Source: a virus. From it: a DNA stretch of 28,837 bases. The notes under the pieces were generated by a model. That model worked only from the letters and a program-made list of their open reading frames with translations. It had not been told where the DNA came from and searched no databases. Every line of letters begins with the position of its first letter. The stretch's first letter is position 1. This document shows, one piece after another, positions 11,416-18,668 of this stretch. The translations under genes and the position numbers were made by a program. The DNA lies in IMG/VR virus record IMGVR_UViG_3300010367_000065, positions 1-28,837 of that record; one strand, given 5' to 3'.

Positions 11416-12353
11416 CCGGCACCGTAACGTCGCTCCCTGTTACCCGTTGGTTAACTATGGGAGCAATCCGGGGGGATTCAGACGGCAACGCCGTCCCTCT
11501 CGTCGCGTCTTGGCGTACGTGGATGCGTGCCCAGTCGTGGGCCGACCGGACGATCGACGACCGTATCGACCTCGTGCTCAGGGTCGCCCGACTGTCGGAT
11601 CGGCCGGCGGAGCAGCTCGACGTCGACGACGTCCTCGGGTTCCTGTCGGGGTCGTTCCAGGCGTCGACAAGGCAGACGTATCACGTGAATCTGCAGTCGT
11701 GGTTCCGGTGGTTGGAGCTCGTCGGGATCCGTGACGACAACCCAATGCGGCGGCTGTCGATCCCGAAGGCGAAGCGACGCGCGCCGAGGACGATCGCGAC
11801 GACACACGTCGTGCGCCTGCTGAACACCCGCATGCACGCCAGGACGAGGACGATGTGTCTGCTCGCCGCGTATCAGGGGTTGCGGGTGTCGGAGGTCGCG
11901 AAGGTGCGGGGCGCCGATATCGACCCGGTGGCGCGTGAGCTGCGGGTGATCGGCAAGGGCAACGTCGACGCCGTGCTGCCGCTGCACCCGCTGATCGAGG
12001 CGGAGGCGTCACGGTACGGGTCGGGGTGGTGGTTCCCGCAGTGGAAGGCGAACAAGGCCGGCGAGACCGGCGGGCACGTGCTCGGCCGGTCGGTGTCGAC
12101 GATCATCGGGAACGTGATGCGCCGGTCCGGGATCCCGGGGTCGGCTCACTCGTTGCGGCACTGGTACGCGACCGAGCTGCTTCGCGCCGGCGTGGACTGT
12201 CGGATCGTGATGGAGCTGATGCGGCACGCCTCGCTCGCGACGACGCAGAGGTATCTCCACGTGGACGACACACAGCGCCGTGCTGGGCTGTTGCTGCTGC
12301 CGGATGCCACCGGGCCGCTGGAGAGGGCACAGCGGCTCATTGTGGCTGCGTAG
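11412..12353 (+). CDS. int: Tyrosine integrase
   Basis: A 313-residue tyrosine recombinase. An N-terminal core-binding SAM-like domain covers about residues 28 to 120. The catalytic domain carries R158 (AYQGLRVSEV), K182 (GKGN), H246-x-x-R249 (HSLRHWYATE), H272 (MRHASLATTQ) and Y281 (QRYLHV), a complete active site. It would recombine attP with a host tRNA attB. GTG 11412 overlaps the repressor stop (GTGA), implying coupled translation; ATG 11457 is an internal alternative that would remain usable after integration separates int from the repressor promoter. The C-terminus RLIVAA is ssrA-like, as on the repressor. Confidence 0.93.
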   Translation: MTGTVTSLPVTRWLTMGAIRGDSDGNAVPLVASWRTWMRAQSWADRTIDDRIDLVLRVARLSDRPAEQLDVDDVLGFLSGSFQASTRQTYHVNLQSWFRWLELVGIRDDNPMRRLSIPKAKRRAPRTIATTHVVRLLNTRMHARTRTMCLLAAYQGLRVSEVAKVRGADIDPVARELRVIGKGNVDAVLPLHPLIEAEASRYGSGWWFPQWKANKAGETGGHVLGRSVSTIIGNVMRRSGIPGSAHSLRHWYATELLRAGVDCRIVMELMRHASLATTQRYLHVDDTQRRAGLLLLPDATGPLERAQRLIVAA

Positions 12354-12355
12354 GA

Positions 12356-12368
12356 CCCCCGCTGGGGG
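12356..12368. terminator. Short GC hairpin between convergent genes
   Basis: CCCCC-GCT-GGGGG forms a compact hairpin immediately after the integrase stop and before the stop of the convergent gene. There is no T run, so it may act as a weak bidirectional terminator, as often seen in actinobacteria. Confidence 0.45.
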
Positions 12369-12860
12369 CTAGCCGACCTTCTTCCACGTGCCGCAGTCGT
12401 TCGACAGCTCGAGGTACTGGCCCTTGTTCACGTCTACGGTCTGCGGCCCGCCACCGTTGTGGTTCGCCACGATGTTGTTGCCGTTCGGGTCGGAGTTGAT
12501 CGACCAGTAGCAGCCGTCGGACGCGTCGGCGTTCTTCCACTTGCCGGGCTTCATATCGACGCCGATCTCGAACGTCCCGTCACCCTCGATCGTGTTGGCC
12601 TTGGCCTTCTGTTCGGCGCGTGCGAGTTGCCGTTCACGTACGTCGAGCTCGTCGGTGCGTTGGGAGAGCTCGGTGCGTTCGTCGTCCAGCGAGGACTCGC
12701 GCTTGTCGAGATCTGCGGTGGTGCTCCCGCGGCTGGACTTGACGGCCGGCTTCTCGTCCTCGCCGCTGCTGCCAGCAGCACCGATTCCTACCCCGATGAG
12801 TAGAGCGATCACGCCGACGATCGTCGGTAGCAGCCAGGCGCGGGACTTCGTCTCAGTCAT
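12369..12860 (-). CDS. Membrane-anchored coiled-coil protein with C-terminal extracellular-type domain
   Basis: A 163-residue protein. An N-terminal membrane helix or uncleaved signal anchor lies at residues 9 to 29 (LLPTIVGVIALLIGVGIGAA). A charged coiled-coil region follows at about 50 to 88 (DLDKRESSLDDERTELSQRT). The C-terminal beta domain, GDGTFEIGVDMKPGKW through CYWSINSD to YLELSNDCGTWKKVG, resembles an actinobacterial secreted-protein domain. It has two Cys that could pair outside the cell. It lies at the end of the late strand, convergent with int and next to the immunity genes, so expression from the prophage or a superinfection-exclusion role is conceivable. This is not shown by sequence. 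Confidence 0.7.
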   Translation of the reverse strand: MTETKSRAWLLPTIVGVIALLIGVGIGAAGSSGEDEKPAVKSSRGSTTADLDKRESSLDDERTELSQRTDELDVRERQLARAEQKAKANTIEGDGTFEIGVDMKPGKWKNADASDGCYWSINSDPNGNNIVANHNGGGPQTVDVNKGQYLELSNDCGTWKKVG

Positions 12861-12906
12861 GCCTCGACACCCTACGCCGACAGGTCGTCTCGCGGAGGCT
12901 GTTCGG

Positions 12907-13131
12907 TCAGGGTCCGGGAGCCAGGTCGGTCAGGTGGACCGGGTCCGTGCTCCCGTCAGACGTACGGATCGGCTCGCCGCCCGCGTCGGACGTCCAGATC
13001 GTGCCGTTGTCGTTCCAGTGCACGTTGTCCTCGGGGTCCTCGTCGTGCGGCTCGCGTACGCACACGAGCTGCAGGTCGTCCTCGGGGCGGTCGGGCTGGC
13101 CGTCGTCGGTGATGCCACAGAGCTTCGTCAT
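12907..13131 (-). CDS. Small acidic hypothetical protein
   Basis: A 74-residue, strongly acidic protein starting MTKLCGITDDGQPDRPEDDL, with VCVREPHDEDPEDNVHWNDN in the middle. It has two Cys and several His, which might bind metal. GAGGA lies 7 bases before the ATG at 13131, 10 bases after the hydrolase stop. It is probably the last gene of the late operon. No family is recognised. Confidence 0.65.
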   Translation of the reverse strand: MTKLCGITDDGQPDRPEDDLQLVCVREPHDEDPEDNVHWNDNGTIWTSDAGGEPIRTSDGSTDPVHLTDLAPGP

Positions 13132-13141
13132 GGTCGTGTCC

Positions 13142-13927
13142 TCACGGGTTGTGCTGGTCGAGGTAGTGGACGTAGTGACCCCAGAACGGGCCACCGGGGT
13201 GCGTCGGGTTCTCCGCGATGTTCATCGCCGACTGCATCGTGAGCTCGTCGTGGTTGTTGACCGCGTCGACGACCTCGGCGGCGATGCCGAGCGCCGCCGC
13301 CAGCGTCGTGACCTCGGCCGGGAGCACGGTCGTGTCGGCCGACGAGTAGAGCAACCGCACCGGGGTGCCGTTCGCGACGAGGACCGGCGCGTGCGTGTTC
13401 ACGAGGTCGGACTGTGCGGGGAGCGCGGCCGGGTAGGTCACTCCCCAGGCTGCGGCGATGGTCGCGCGGAACCCTGCCCGGTTGGCCTGGTAGACGGCGT
13501 TGATGTCCGACAGGGGCATCACGCTCATGATCGACGCGACCTTGGTCGGGTTGAGGCTGGCGTACCGCATGGCGAGCTCGTTGCCCATCGAGACGCCGAC
13601 GAGGTGCACCCGGGACGCGTCGACGCCGGGGAAAGCGTCGAGCACGGTGCGCGCGGACTCGACGCACGTCATCCCGAGGTCGTTGCCCATTGTGTCGCCA
13701 CCCATCCACCCAGAGATCGAGGGAATGTTGTGGTGGTAGAGGATCCCCGGCAGGGTCGCGTGGGCGTAGAACGACGCCGACGCGAACGCATCGCGGGCGG
13801 TGCTCCCGGCGCCGTGGAGCAGGACCACCGGGTAGCCGTCGTACGGCTCGGCCGGCATGTTGAGGTAGTCGACCTCGCCGACCCGGATCCGGCCCGTCTT
13901 CGTCGTGGCGTCCACCCGTGTCTTCAT
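13142..13927 (-). CDS. Alpha/beta hydrolase (esterase/lipase type) in the tail-tip cassette
   Basis: A 261-residue alpha/beta hydrolase. The oxyanion-loop motif HGAG is at 38 to 41, the nucleophile elbow G-V-S-M-G gives Ser113, and Asp198 (SSADTT) and His226 (NNHDEL) complete a plausible triad. The gene directly follows a tip protein (ATGA overlap) in the late operon, after the holin and minor tail genes. The enzyme may cleave host-envelope esters during adsorption, or cell-envelope lipids at lysis like the LysB mycolyl esterases of mycobacteriophages. It lacks the GYSQG-type motif usual in LysB. No signal peptide is seen. Confidence 0.8.
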   Translation of the reverse strand: MKTRVDATTKTGRIRVGEVDYLNMPAEPYDGYPVVLLHGAGSTARDAFASASFYAHATLPGILYHHNIPSISGWMGGDTMGNDLGMTCVESARTVLDAFPGVDASRVHLVGVSMGNELAMRYASLNPTKVASIMSVMPLSDINAVYQANRAGFRATIAAAWGVTYPAALPAQSDLVNTHAPVLVANGTPVRLLYSSADTTVLPAEVTTLAAALGIAAEVVDAVNNHDELTMQSAMNIAENPTHPGGPFWGHYVHYLDQHNP

Positions 13928-14412
13928 CGCTGCACCATTTCCAGGAAGGGACGCCAGTAGTCGGTGTCCGAGTTGACGATCGACGCAGCGAGCGAGCTGC
14001 CCGCGTCACGCGACAGGCCGAGGTTCAGGGCCATGAGCCGCGGGATCGTCGAGGGGACGAGCTTCGTCGGGCCACCGGTGATCCGCTCACCGGCAGTCGT
14101 CGTCGGTGTGCCGGGCTCGAGCCTGATGTTCGACGTCCCCCGCAGCGTCAGCGCACCGTTGACGCCCACCTCGTAGAGGTTGAGCGCGACGTACCCGCCG
14201 CCGGCCACGGCGATGATCGGCGTCGCGCCCCAGAACAGCTCGACGGGCGTGTCGGTGGGCGGGACGACGAGGCACAGTCCGGGCAGGTTCACCCCGGCCG
14301 ATGGTGACCCGGCGACGCTTGAGGTGTTGCGCTGCTCGGCGAACCCGACCATTCCGGGGCTCAGCGCGTCGGCCTGCCGACGCGAGTACGTAGGTGCATC
14401 GAGAACACCCAT
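13924..14412 (-). CDS. Minor tail / tail-tip protein
   Basis: A 162-residue protein with a Ser/Gly/Thr-rich N-terminus and a beta-rich centre (DTPVELFWGATPIIAVAGGG, YVALNLYEVGVNGALTLRG). No enzyme motif is visible. Its position between a large beta-structured tail protein and the hydrolase, with overlaps to both, suggests a receptor-binding or decoration role at the tail tip. The order of tail genes supports this more than the sequence does. Confidence 0.6.
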   Translation of the reverse strand: MGVLDAPTYSRRQADALSPGMVGFAEQRNTSSVAGSPSAGVNLPGLCLVVPPTDTPVELFWGATPIIAVAGGGYVALNLYEVGVNGALTLRGTSNIRLEPGTPTTTAGERITGGPTKLVPSTIPRLMALNLGLSRDAGSSLAASIVNSDTDYWRPFLEMVQR

Positions 14413-15140
14413 CAGGACACCTCCATCGGGGGACGAACCGTGACCTGGTCAGATCCGTCACGAGTCATGAGCGGCTGGGTGACAGTCAGGTCGACGTCGC
14501 CCTCATACGTGATCGAGTAGGAGTTGGTCAGCAGGCCGTCAATGTCATCGGCGGTGTAGGTGCCGAGAGTGCCGTCGGGCCAGACCACGTCCGCGGTGGT
14601 CACGACGCCGTCCACGTTGCGGGTGATGGTGCCGAAGATGATCGCGTCGGGGTTCGCCGCCCACCCGATCAGACTCCCCTCACCCACCATGACGATGCCG
14701 GTCTGACCGTTGACCGACAGCACCGGCGGGATCGTGACCGACACCGGTGCACCGATCGACGCGTCAGGCACGAGATCCAGGTCGACCGCGTCCTGCCCCA
14801 CGAGGACCTGGAAGTCCTGCTGATACTGCACGGTCTGCCGGCCGATGAGCAGCGAGATCTCGGCGCGGTAGAACCACAGCGTGAACTCGTCGCCGGTGCC
14901 GTCGACGAACCCGGCCTGATCCACGTGGGGCACCTCGAACTCGACCTGCTCACCGACGGTGCCAGTGAACGTGCCAGCGAAGTTCGCGAGCAGCTCACCG
15001 GTGGCCGTCCACACGATGCGCTTCGCGTTGCCGCCGAGGATCGGGGTCACCTTCACCGAGATCTCCGCGTCCTTGCCGAAGAAGTCGAACGCGCGGCCGA
15101 CGGTGACCGTGCACAGCGAGATCCCGGCGGGCAGGCTCAT
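14412..15140 (-). CDS. Minor tail protein, beta-structured
   Basis: A 242-residue protein starting MSLPAGISLCTVTVGRAFDF. It has an N-terminal Ig-like beta domain ending around VPHVDQAGFVDGTGDEFTLW, a linker VGQDAVDLDLVPDASIG, and a C-terminal domain starting PPVLSVNGQTGIVMVGEGSL. The PHVDQxGFxDGxG and LVGQDxVDLDLVPDG elements recur in tail fibre or minor tail proteins of actinophages. It is therefore likely part of the tail tip, contacting the host. Starts one base into the overlap with the holin stop. Confidence 0.72.
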   Translation of the reverse strand: MSLPAGISLCTVTVGRAFDFFGKDAEISVKVTPILGGNAKRIVWTATGELLANFAGTFTGTVGEQVEFEVPHVDQAGFVDGTGDEFTLWFYRAEISLLIGRQTVQYQQDFQVLVGQDAVDLDLVPDASIGAPVSVTIPPVLSVNGQTGIVMVGEGSLIGWAANPDAIIFGTITRNVDGVVTTADVVWPDGTLGTYTADDIDGLLTNSYSITYEGDVDLTVTQPLMTRDGSDQVTVRPPMEVS

Positions 15141-15382
15141 CGGAGCACACCGCCCTCTCGGAGCGACTTCACGGTGCGGACCTTGGCCCGGGTGATCCGG
15201 CCGGCGACCAGCGGCGCGACGAACGCGAGGAACGTCAGCACCGCGTTCGCCTTCTCCGGGAGGTCGCCCACAGTGATGCCCAGGCCAGCAGCCAGGACGA
15301 ACGCCGCGGCGACGACGGACGACACCACGGCCGGCTCGTAGCCTGCAGCTGCGGAACGTACGTACGCGAGCATCTTCCTCAT
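15137..15382 (-). CDS. Putative holin
   Basis: An 81-residue protein with two membrane helices, about residues 18 to 36 (AVVSSVVAAAFVLAAGLGI) and 45 to 61 (NAVLTFLAFVAPLVAGR). A short polar turn separates them and the C-terminal tail is basic (KVRTVKSLREG). Topology, size and position directly after the endolysin gene are those of an actinophage holin, which forms membrane holes to trigger lysis. A strong AGGAGG site precedes the ATG at 15382; the Arg/Glu-rich upstream extension is not coding. Confidence 0.75.
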   Translation of the reverse strand: MRKMLAYVRSAAAGYEPAVVSSVVAAAFVLAAGLGITVGDLPEKANAVLTFLAFVAPLVAGRITRAKVRTVKSLREGGVLR

Positions 15383-15393
15383 GACCCTGCCTC

Positions 15394-16566
15394 CTACTTC
15401 TTCCCCACGACGACGATCGTCGGGAGGTGGTTGCTCAGCTTCTTCTTCGCCGTCGTGGTCGACTGCGTGGCCTTCACGACCGGCCGCGATCGGTGGACCT
15501 TCACGTGATCCGTACGCGGGCCCTTCGGCGCGCTGCCGGACCACCCACAGATCGAAGAGAACGCCCTACTTGACGACGTGATCGCCTGGTCGAACGCGTC
15601 AACCCGGGTCGGCTCGTACGCCTTTTCCAGCACCCACGCGGCGCTGTTGTCGTCGTCGCCGTAGAAGATGCGATCCGACGGGACCTCGCAGACCTTCGCG
15701 AACGCCTCGGCGGCTGCGATCTCCTGCTTGGCCTGGGTGACGCGGGTCGTGTCGTACTTGTCGCCGTCCCGGTACTCGAGGTGCCCGGCGCTGATGATCG
15801 CGGCGTTCGGGCTGTTCGACGGCCAGACCTCGGCGAGCACGACCTGCTTGTCATCGTTCGCGGGCCCGTCCTCGGCGAGCGTCACGACCTTGGTGCGCCC
15901 GACCTTCATGCCCTTGCGGGTCACGATGCTGCGGCCGTCCTTGGAGATCGCGAGGTGGTACGCGGCCTTGGTCAGCTTGGCGCCGAACTCGTCACGGCGG
16001 GGCTCGGGGACCTCGGTGAGGCAGTAGACGTCGGCGCCGATGCGCTTGATCTCGTCGACGATCTTCTGCTCGATGGTGTTCCAGTGCGCCTGCCCGTAGT
16101 CCTTGTCGAACCCGGCGAGCGGCCACAGGCACAGCGTGAACCACGTCCCGGACGGCTTGGGCTTGGGCGCCGCGGCCTGGTCGTCGAGGAACTCGGGCTT
16201 CCGGTCGGCGGTGTACGAGTAGGCGGTGAACTCGCCGTAGTGCAGGTGGGGGCCGGTGGCGTTGCCAGTCTGGCCGGACTTGCCGAGGATCTGGCCCATC
16301 TTGATGGGCTGCCCGGAGTAGACCGACTCGGCCGACAGGTGGGCGTAGATGTGGTAGATCCCCTGGGACTTGAGCACGACGTGGATCCCGAACGCGACAC
16401 CCATGCCGCCTCGGCCGGCGTGGACGACTGTGCCGGCGACGGTCGCGCGGACGGACGTGCCGGTGGGGCACCCGAAGTCGATCCCGCGGTGAATGTAGTC
16501 CGGCCGGGATGACATCTTCTCCCGGTATCCCAGGGTGACGGGGTACTTGCTATCGACTGGCCTCAT
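15394..16566 (-). CDS. Endolysin: M23 peptidase fused to an endonuclease/exonuclease/phosphatase-like domain
   Basis: A 390-residue protein. Residues 1 to about 128 are an M23 (LytM-type) zinc peptidase: H26-R-G-I-D30, H76 in YAH, and H107-L-H109 are the expected ligands and catalytic His. It would cut peptidoglycan cross-links. After a Pro/Lys linker (about 131 to 140), residues about 142 to 365 have the DNase I-like EEP pattern: LTEV with E185, AGHLEYRDG with H262, GDDDN (D304 to N307) and T-D353-H354-V. No signal peptide is seen, so release would depend on the adjacent holin. A good ribosome site (GTGAGGAA) supports ATG 16566. The second domain's substrate is unknown. Confidence 0.82.
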   Translation of the reverse strand: MRPVDSKYPVTLGYREKMSSRPDYIHRGIDFGCPTGTSVRATVAGTVVHAGRGGMGVAFGIHVVLKSQGIYHIYAHLSAESVYSGQPIKMGQILGKSGQTGNATGPHLHYGEFTAYSYTADRKPEFLDDQAAAPKPKPSGTWFTLCLWPLAGFDKDYGQAHWNTIEQKIVDEIKRIGADVYCLTEVPEPRRDEFGAKLTKAAYHLAISKDGRSIVTRKGMKVGRTKVVTLAEDGPANDDKQVVLAEVWPSNSPNAAIISAGHLEYRDGDKYDTTRVTQAKQEIAAAEAFAKVCEVPSDRIFYGDDDNSAAWVLEKAYEPTRVDAFDQAITSSSRAFSSICGWSGSAPKGPRTDHVKVHRSRPVVKATQSTTTAKKKLSNHLPTIVVVGKK

Positions 16567-16576
16567 GATCGGTTCC

Positions 16577-16987
16577 TCACTTCTTCTCGGGCTCGAGCTG
16601 CTGCGTGACGCAGGCACGGATTTGGGTGACGGTCTGCTCGCCGGGCAGGTCCCCGCAGGCGACGGTGATCGCGGTGATTTCGTTGATGGAGCTCACGGCG
16701 CCCGCGGTCTGCCTCTGGCCGTTCTCGTAGCAATCCCGGCCGGGGGTCACGCATCCCGCGATGAGGTTCGACAGGTCGATGAGCCGCTGCTGCGAAGGTG
16801 AGCCCTCCTGCTGCGTTGCCCGGATCTCGTCGATGGTGTTGCCCTGTCGGGCGATGACGACGCCCAGCACAACGAATAGGGCAGACACGGCAACGGCGAT
16901 GAACACGATCAGGCCGCGCTTCCACAGTTCGGCGCGGCCGACACGGTGCTCGATGGCAGGGTCGAGGTGGAGCTGGTGTTCGGTCAT
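16577..16987 (-). CDS. Membrane protein of the lysis/tail cassette
   Basis: A 136-residue protein. An N-terminal His/Glu-rich tail is followed by a strong membrane helix at about residues 26 to 46 (LIVFIAVAVSALFVVLGVVI). The soluble region (NTIDEIRATQQEGSPSQQRL) then contains four Cys suitable for disulfides outside the cell. The pattern is one I recall from small late proteins of actinophages directly before the endolysin. A spanin-like or lysis-timing role is possible but not demonstrable. It overlaps the upstream coiled-coil membrane gene as ATGA. Confidence 0.65.
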   Translation of the reverse strand: MTEHQLHLDPAIEHRVGRAELWKRGLIVFIAVAVSALFVVLGVVIARQGNTIDEIRATQQEGSPSQQRLIDLSNLIAGCVTPGRDCYENGQRQTAGAVSSINEITAITVACGDLPGEQTVTQIRACVTQQLEPEKK

Positions 16988-17307
16988 CGTTCGCCCTCCA
17001 GGATCCGCATAGTTTCGGTGTGGTGCTGGGACAGCTGGGTGGCGAGCGCCTCGATCGCGCCGGCCGACGACGGCACGGCTGCGAGGATCTGGTTCTCACG
17101 TTCAAGCGCCTCAATGCGGGCCGTCTTCGTGGTGTCCGCGGTCTCCAGGAGCAGCACCCGGTCGCGGAGGGCGTCGGCGTTGCGACGCATCGCCTCGATC
17201 GTGCCCTTGTCGATCGCCGTCTTGAGGTAGACGACGATCGCGGCCACGGCACCGATCACGCCGATGATCGGTCCCACCAAGCCGAAGAACTGCTGCAGGG
17301 AATCCAT
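16984..17307 (-). CDS. Membrane-anchored coiled-coil protein
   Basis: A 107-residue protein. It has an N-terminal membrane helix, residues 8 to 28 (GLVGPIIGVIGAVAAIVVYL). A long heptad-rich helix follows (GTIEAMRRNADALRDRVLLL, TKTARIEALERENQILAAV). The single-helix plus coiled-coil layout, paired with the next membrane gene just before the endolysin, suggests a lysis-accessory complex. It follows the fibre gene after 3 bases. No family name can be given with confidence. Confidence 0.65.
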   Translation of the reverse strand: MDSLQQFFGLVGPIIGVIGAVAAIVVYLKTAIDKGTIEAMRRNADALRDRVLLLETADTTKTARIEALERENQILAAVPSSAGAIEALATQLSQHHTETMRILEGER

Positions 17308-17310
17308 GAG

Positions 17311-17892
17311 TCAGGCGCCGATCCTCGTGATTTCCAGGCGGGTGTACTCGCCGTCAATGAGGTCGAGCGCGACACCCGAGGACTGCGACGCGAACGGCTG
17401 GAAGCTGTCGCCGGCCTCGGCCCGCCTGACCTTCGACATGGACACGCTCACACCGCCAGAGCCGGCGTTGCCGACACGTGCCCGCGCGATCTCTGTGGCG
17501 TTGTGCTCGAGCGTGAGGAACCGGTTGCCGTTCGCGTTGCCCTCGAACGTGATCGTCATCGTGATCAGGTAGAGGCCGTCGTGCAGAATGTCGAACGACG
17601 CGCCACCCGGCGAGCTGATCCCGTCGTCCCCTGTGCCCTGATCCGGGAGCACGATCGGGGTCGGCGACGTGCCGGGGATGCTGTTGACGTAGTAGCCGTC
17701 GTCGGCGAATCGCTCGATGTGCGCGACGAGCGCGTACTTCGCCGCGGCGTCCGCGATCGCAGCAGCGAGAGCCGCTGCCTGTGCCTCACCGATCGCGGTG
17801 TCGGCCGACTCGGCGAGGTTCTGCAGGTGGGTCCAGATCTCAGTCGAGCCCGCCGAATCGGGGAACTCGAGACCTCTCGGGGTTTCAGGCAT
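17311..17892 (-). CDS. Tail fibre-like protein with C1q/TNF-like C-terminal domain
   Basis: A 193-residue protein. Residues about 20 to 65 form an Ala-rich helix (NLAESADTAIGEAQAAALAA), probably a trimeric stalk. Residues about 90 to 193 show the beta jelly-roll pattern of C1q-like heads: FDILHDGLYLITMTITFEGN, NRFLTLEHNATEIARARV, RRAEAGDSFQPFASQSSGVA and TRLEITRIGA. Such trimers bind receptors at phage fibre tips. It follows the minor tail genes and precedes the lysis genes, as expected for a host-recognition protein. Confidence 0.72.
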   Translation of the reverse strand: MPETPRGLEFPDSAGSTEIWTHLQNLAESADTAIGEAQAAALAAAIADAAAKYALVAHIERFADDGYYVNSIPGTSPTPIVLPDQGTGDDGISSPGGASFDILHDGLYLITMTITFEGNANGNRFLTLEHNATEIARARVGNAGSGGVSVSMSKVRRAEAGDSFQPFASQSSGVALDLIDGEYTRLEITRIGA

Positions 17893-17906
17893 GACGCAAC
17901 TCGCTT

Positions 17907-18668
17907 TCAGGTGTGGAGACTCAGGGAGCGGGACGGACCCGCCGGGACAGTGGTGAGACCGGGATCGGTCCCGGAAGGGCCGAACATGATCGAGCCGGCC
18001 GACCCGTCAGCGAACGCGTCGATCCACTCCGCTGGCAGGTCGATGACATTCGGGACGTCCGGGCCGTAGTAGTCCAGCGACGGCGTCAGCGTCACGTCGA
18101 CAGGCGTGTGAGCCTCGTCGGGGTAGTGCGCGGCCAACAGCGTCAGCTCGAGCGGGACGGGGTTCGGCTCGGTCACGAGAATGCTCAGCTTCTGCGCCGG
18201 CTGAACACCGAGCCCGGGGTACGCCCAACGACCCGAGTGACCCCAGTACGCGACCGACGTCCGATCAATGCCACCGACACGGCCGTACGTGAGCTCGGGG
18301 CGGTCCTGGTAGCCGATGACCAGCGCGGCGGGGAGCACACTGATCCCGGAGTAGAACGTCGAACCGGAGCCGCCGTCCCACCCGATCTGCTGGTAGTCCC
18401 ACGGCAGCTCGTACGTCTGGAACTCCGTCGACGCCCCGGCACGGTGGCCGAGGATCGCGGTCGCCTCGTAGACGCCCGTCTCGGACTCGGTGATCTGCAG
18501 GACGTCGTCGGCCACCACGACGTCAGCGAAGTCCGCGCTGCGGCGCACCGTGAACGTGTTGTTCCCGATCTGCCCCAGGAACCGGGCGGGTGACGACGCG
18601 ACCGCGATGACGTGCAGGGCGTCGAGGGTCGCGCCGTCGTCTGTGGGTGTGAGGTCCGCGAGCTTCAC
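17907..18668 (-). CDS. Minor tail protein
   Basis: A 253-residue protein starting VKLADLTPTDDGATLDALHV. It is beta-rich, with GHRAGASTEFQTYELPWDYQ and AYWGHSGRWAYPGLGV segments and a C-terminal region ending GLTTVPAGPSRSLSLHT. No catalytic motif is visible. GTG 18668 overlaps the upstream hub-protein stop (GTGA); the longer Arg-rich extension is a shadow. By gene order it belongs to the tail tip. Confidence 0.68.
   Translation of the reverse strand: MKLADLTPTDDGATLDALHVIAVASSPARFLGQIGNNTFTVRRSADFADVVVADDVLQITESETGVYEATAILGHRAGASTEFQTYELPWDYQQIGWDGGSGSTFYSGISVLPAALVIGYQDRPELTYGRVGGIDRTSVAYWGHSGRWAYPGLGVQPAQKLSILVTEPNPVPLELTLLAAHYPDEAHTPVDVTLTPSLDYYGPDVPNVIDLPAEWIDAFADGSAGSIMFGPSGTDPGLTTVPAGPSRSLSLHT

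Noticed and set aside
12356-12368. A strong intrinsic terminator after int
   Set aside because: The stem is only 5 bp with a 3-base loop and has no T run, so it is listed only as a weak candidate.
12947-13960. A 337-residue plus-strand open frame opposite the hydrolase
   Set aside because: No motif; the minus strand carries a complete hydrolase triad in the same place.
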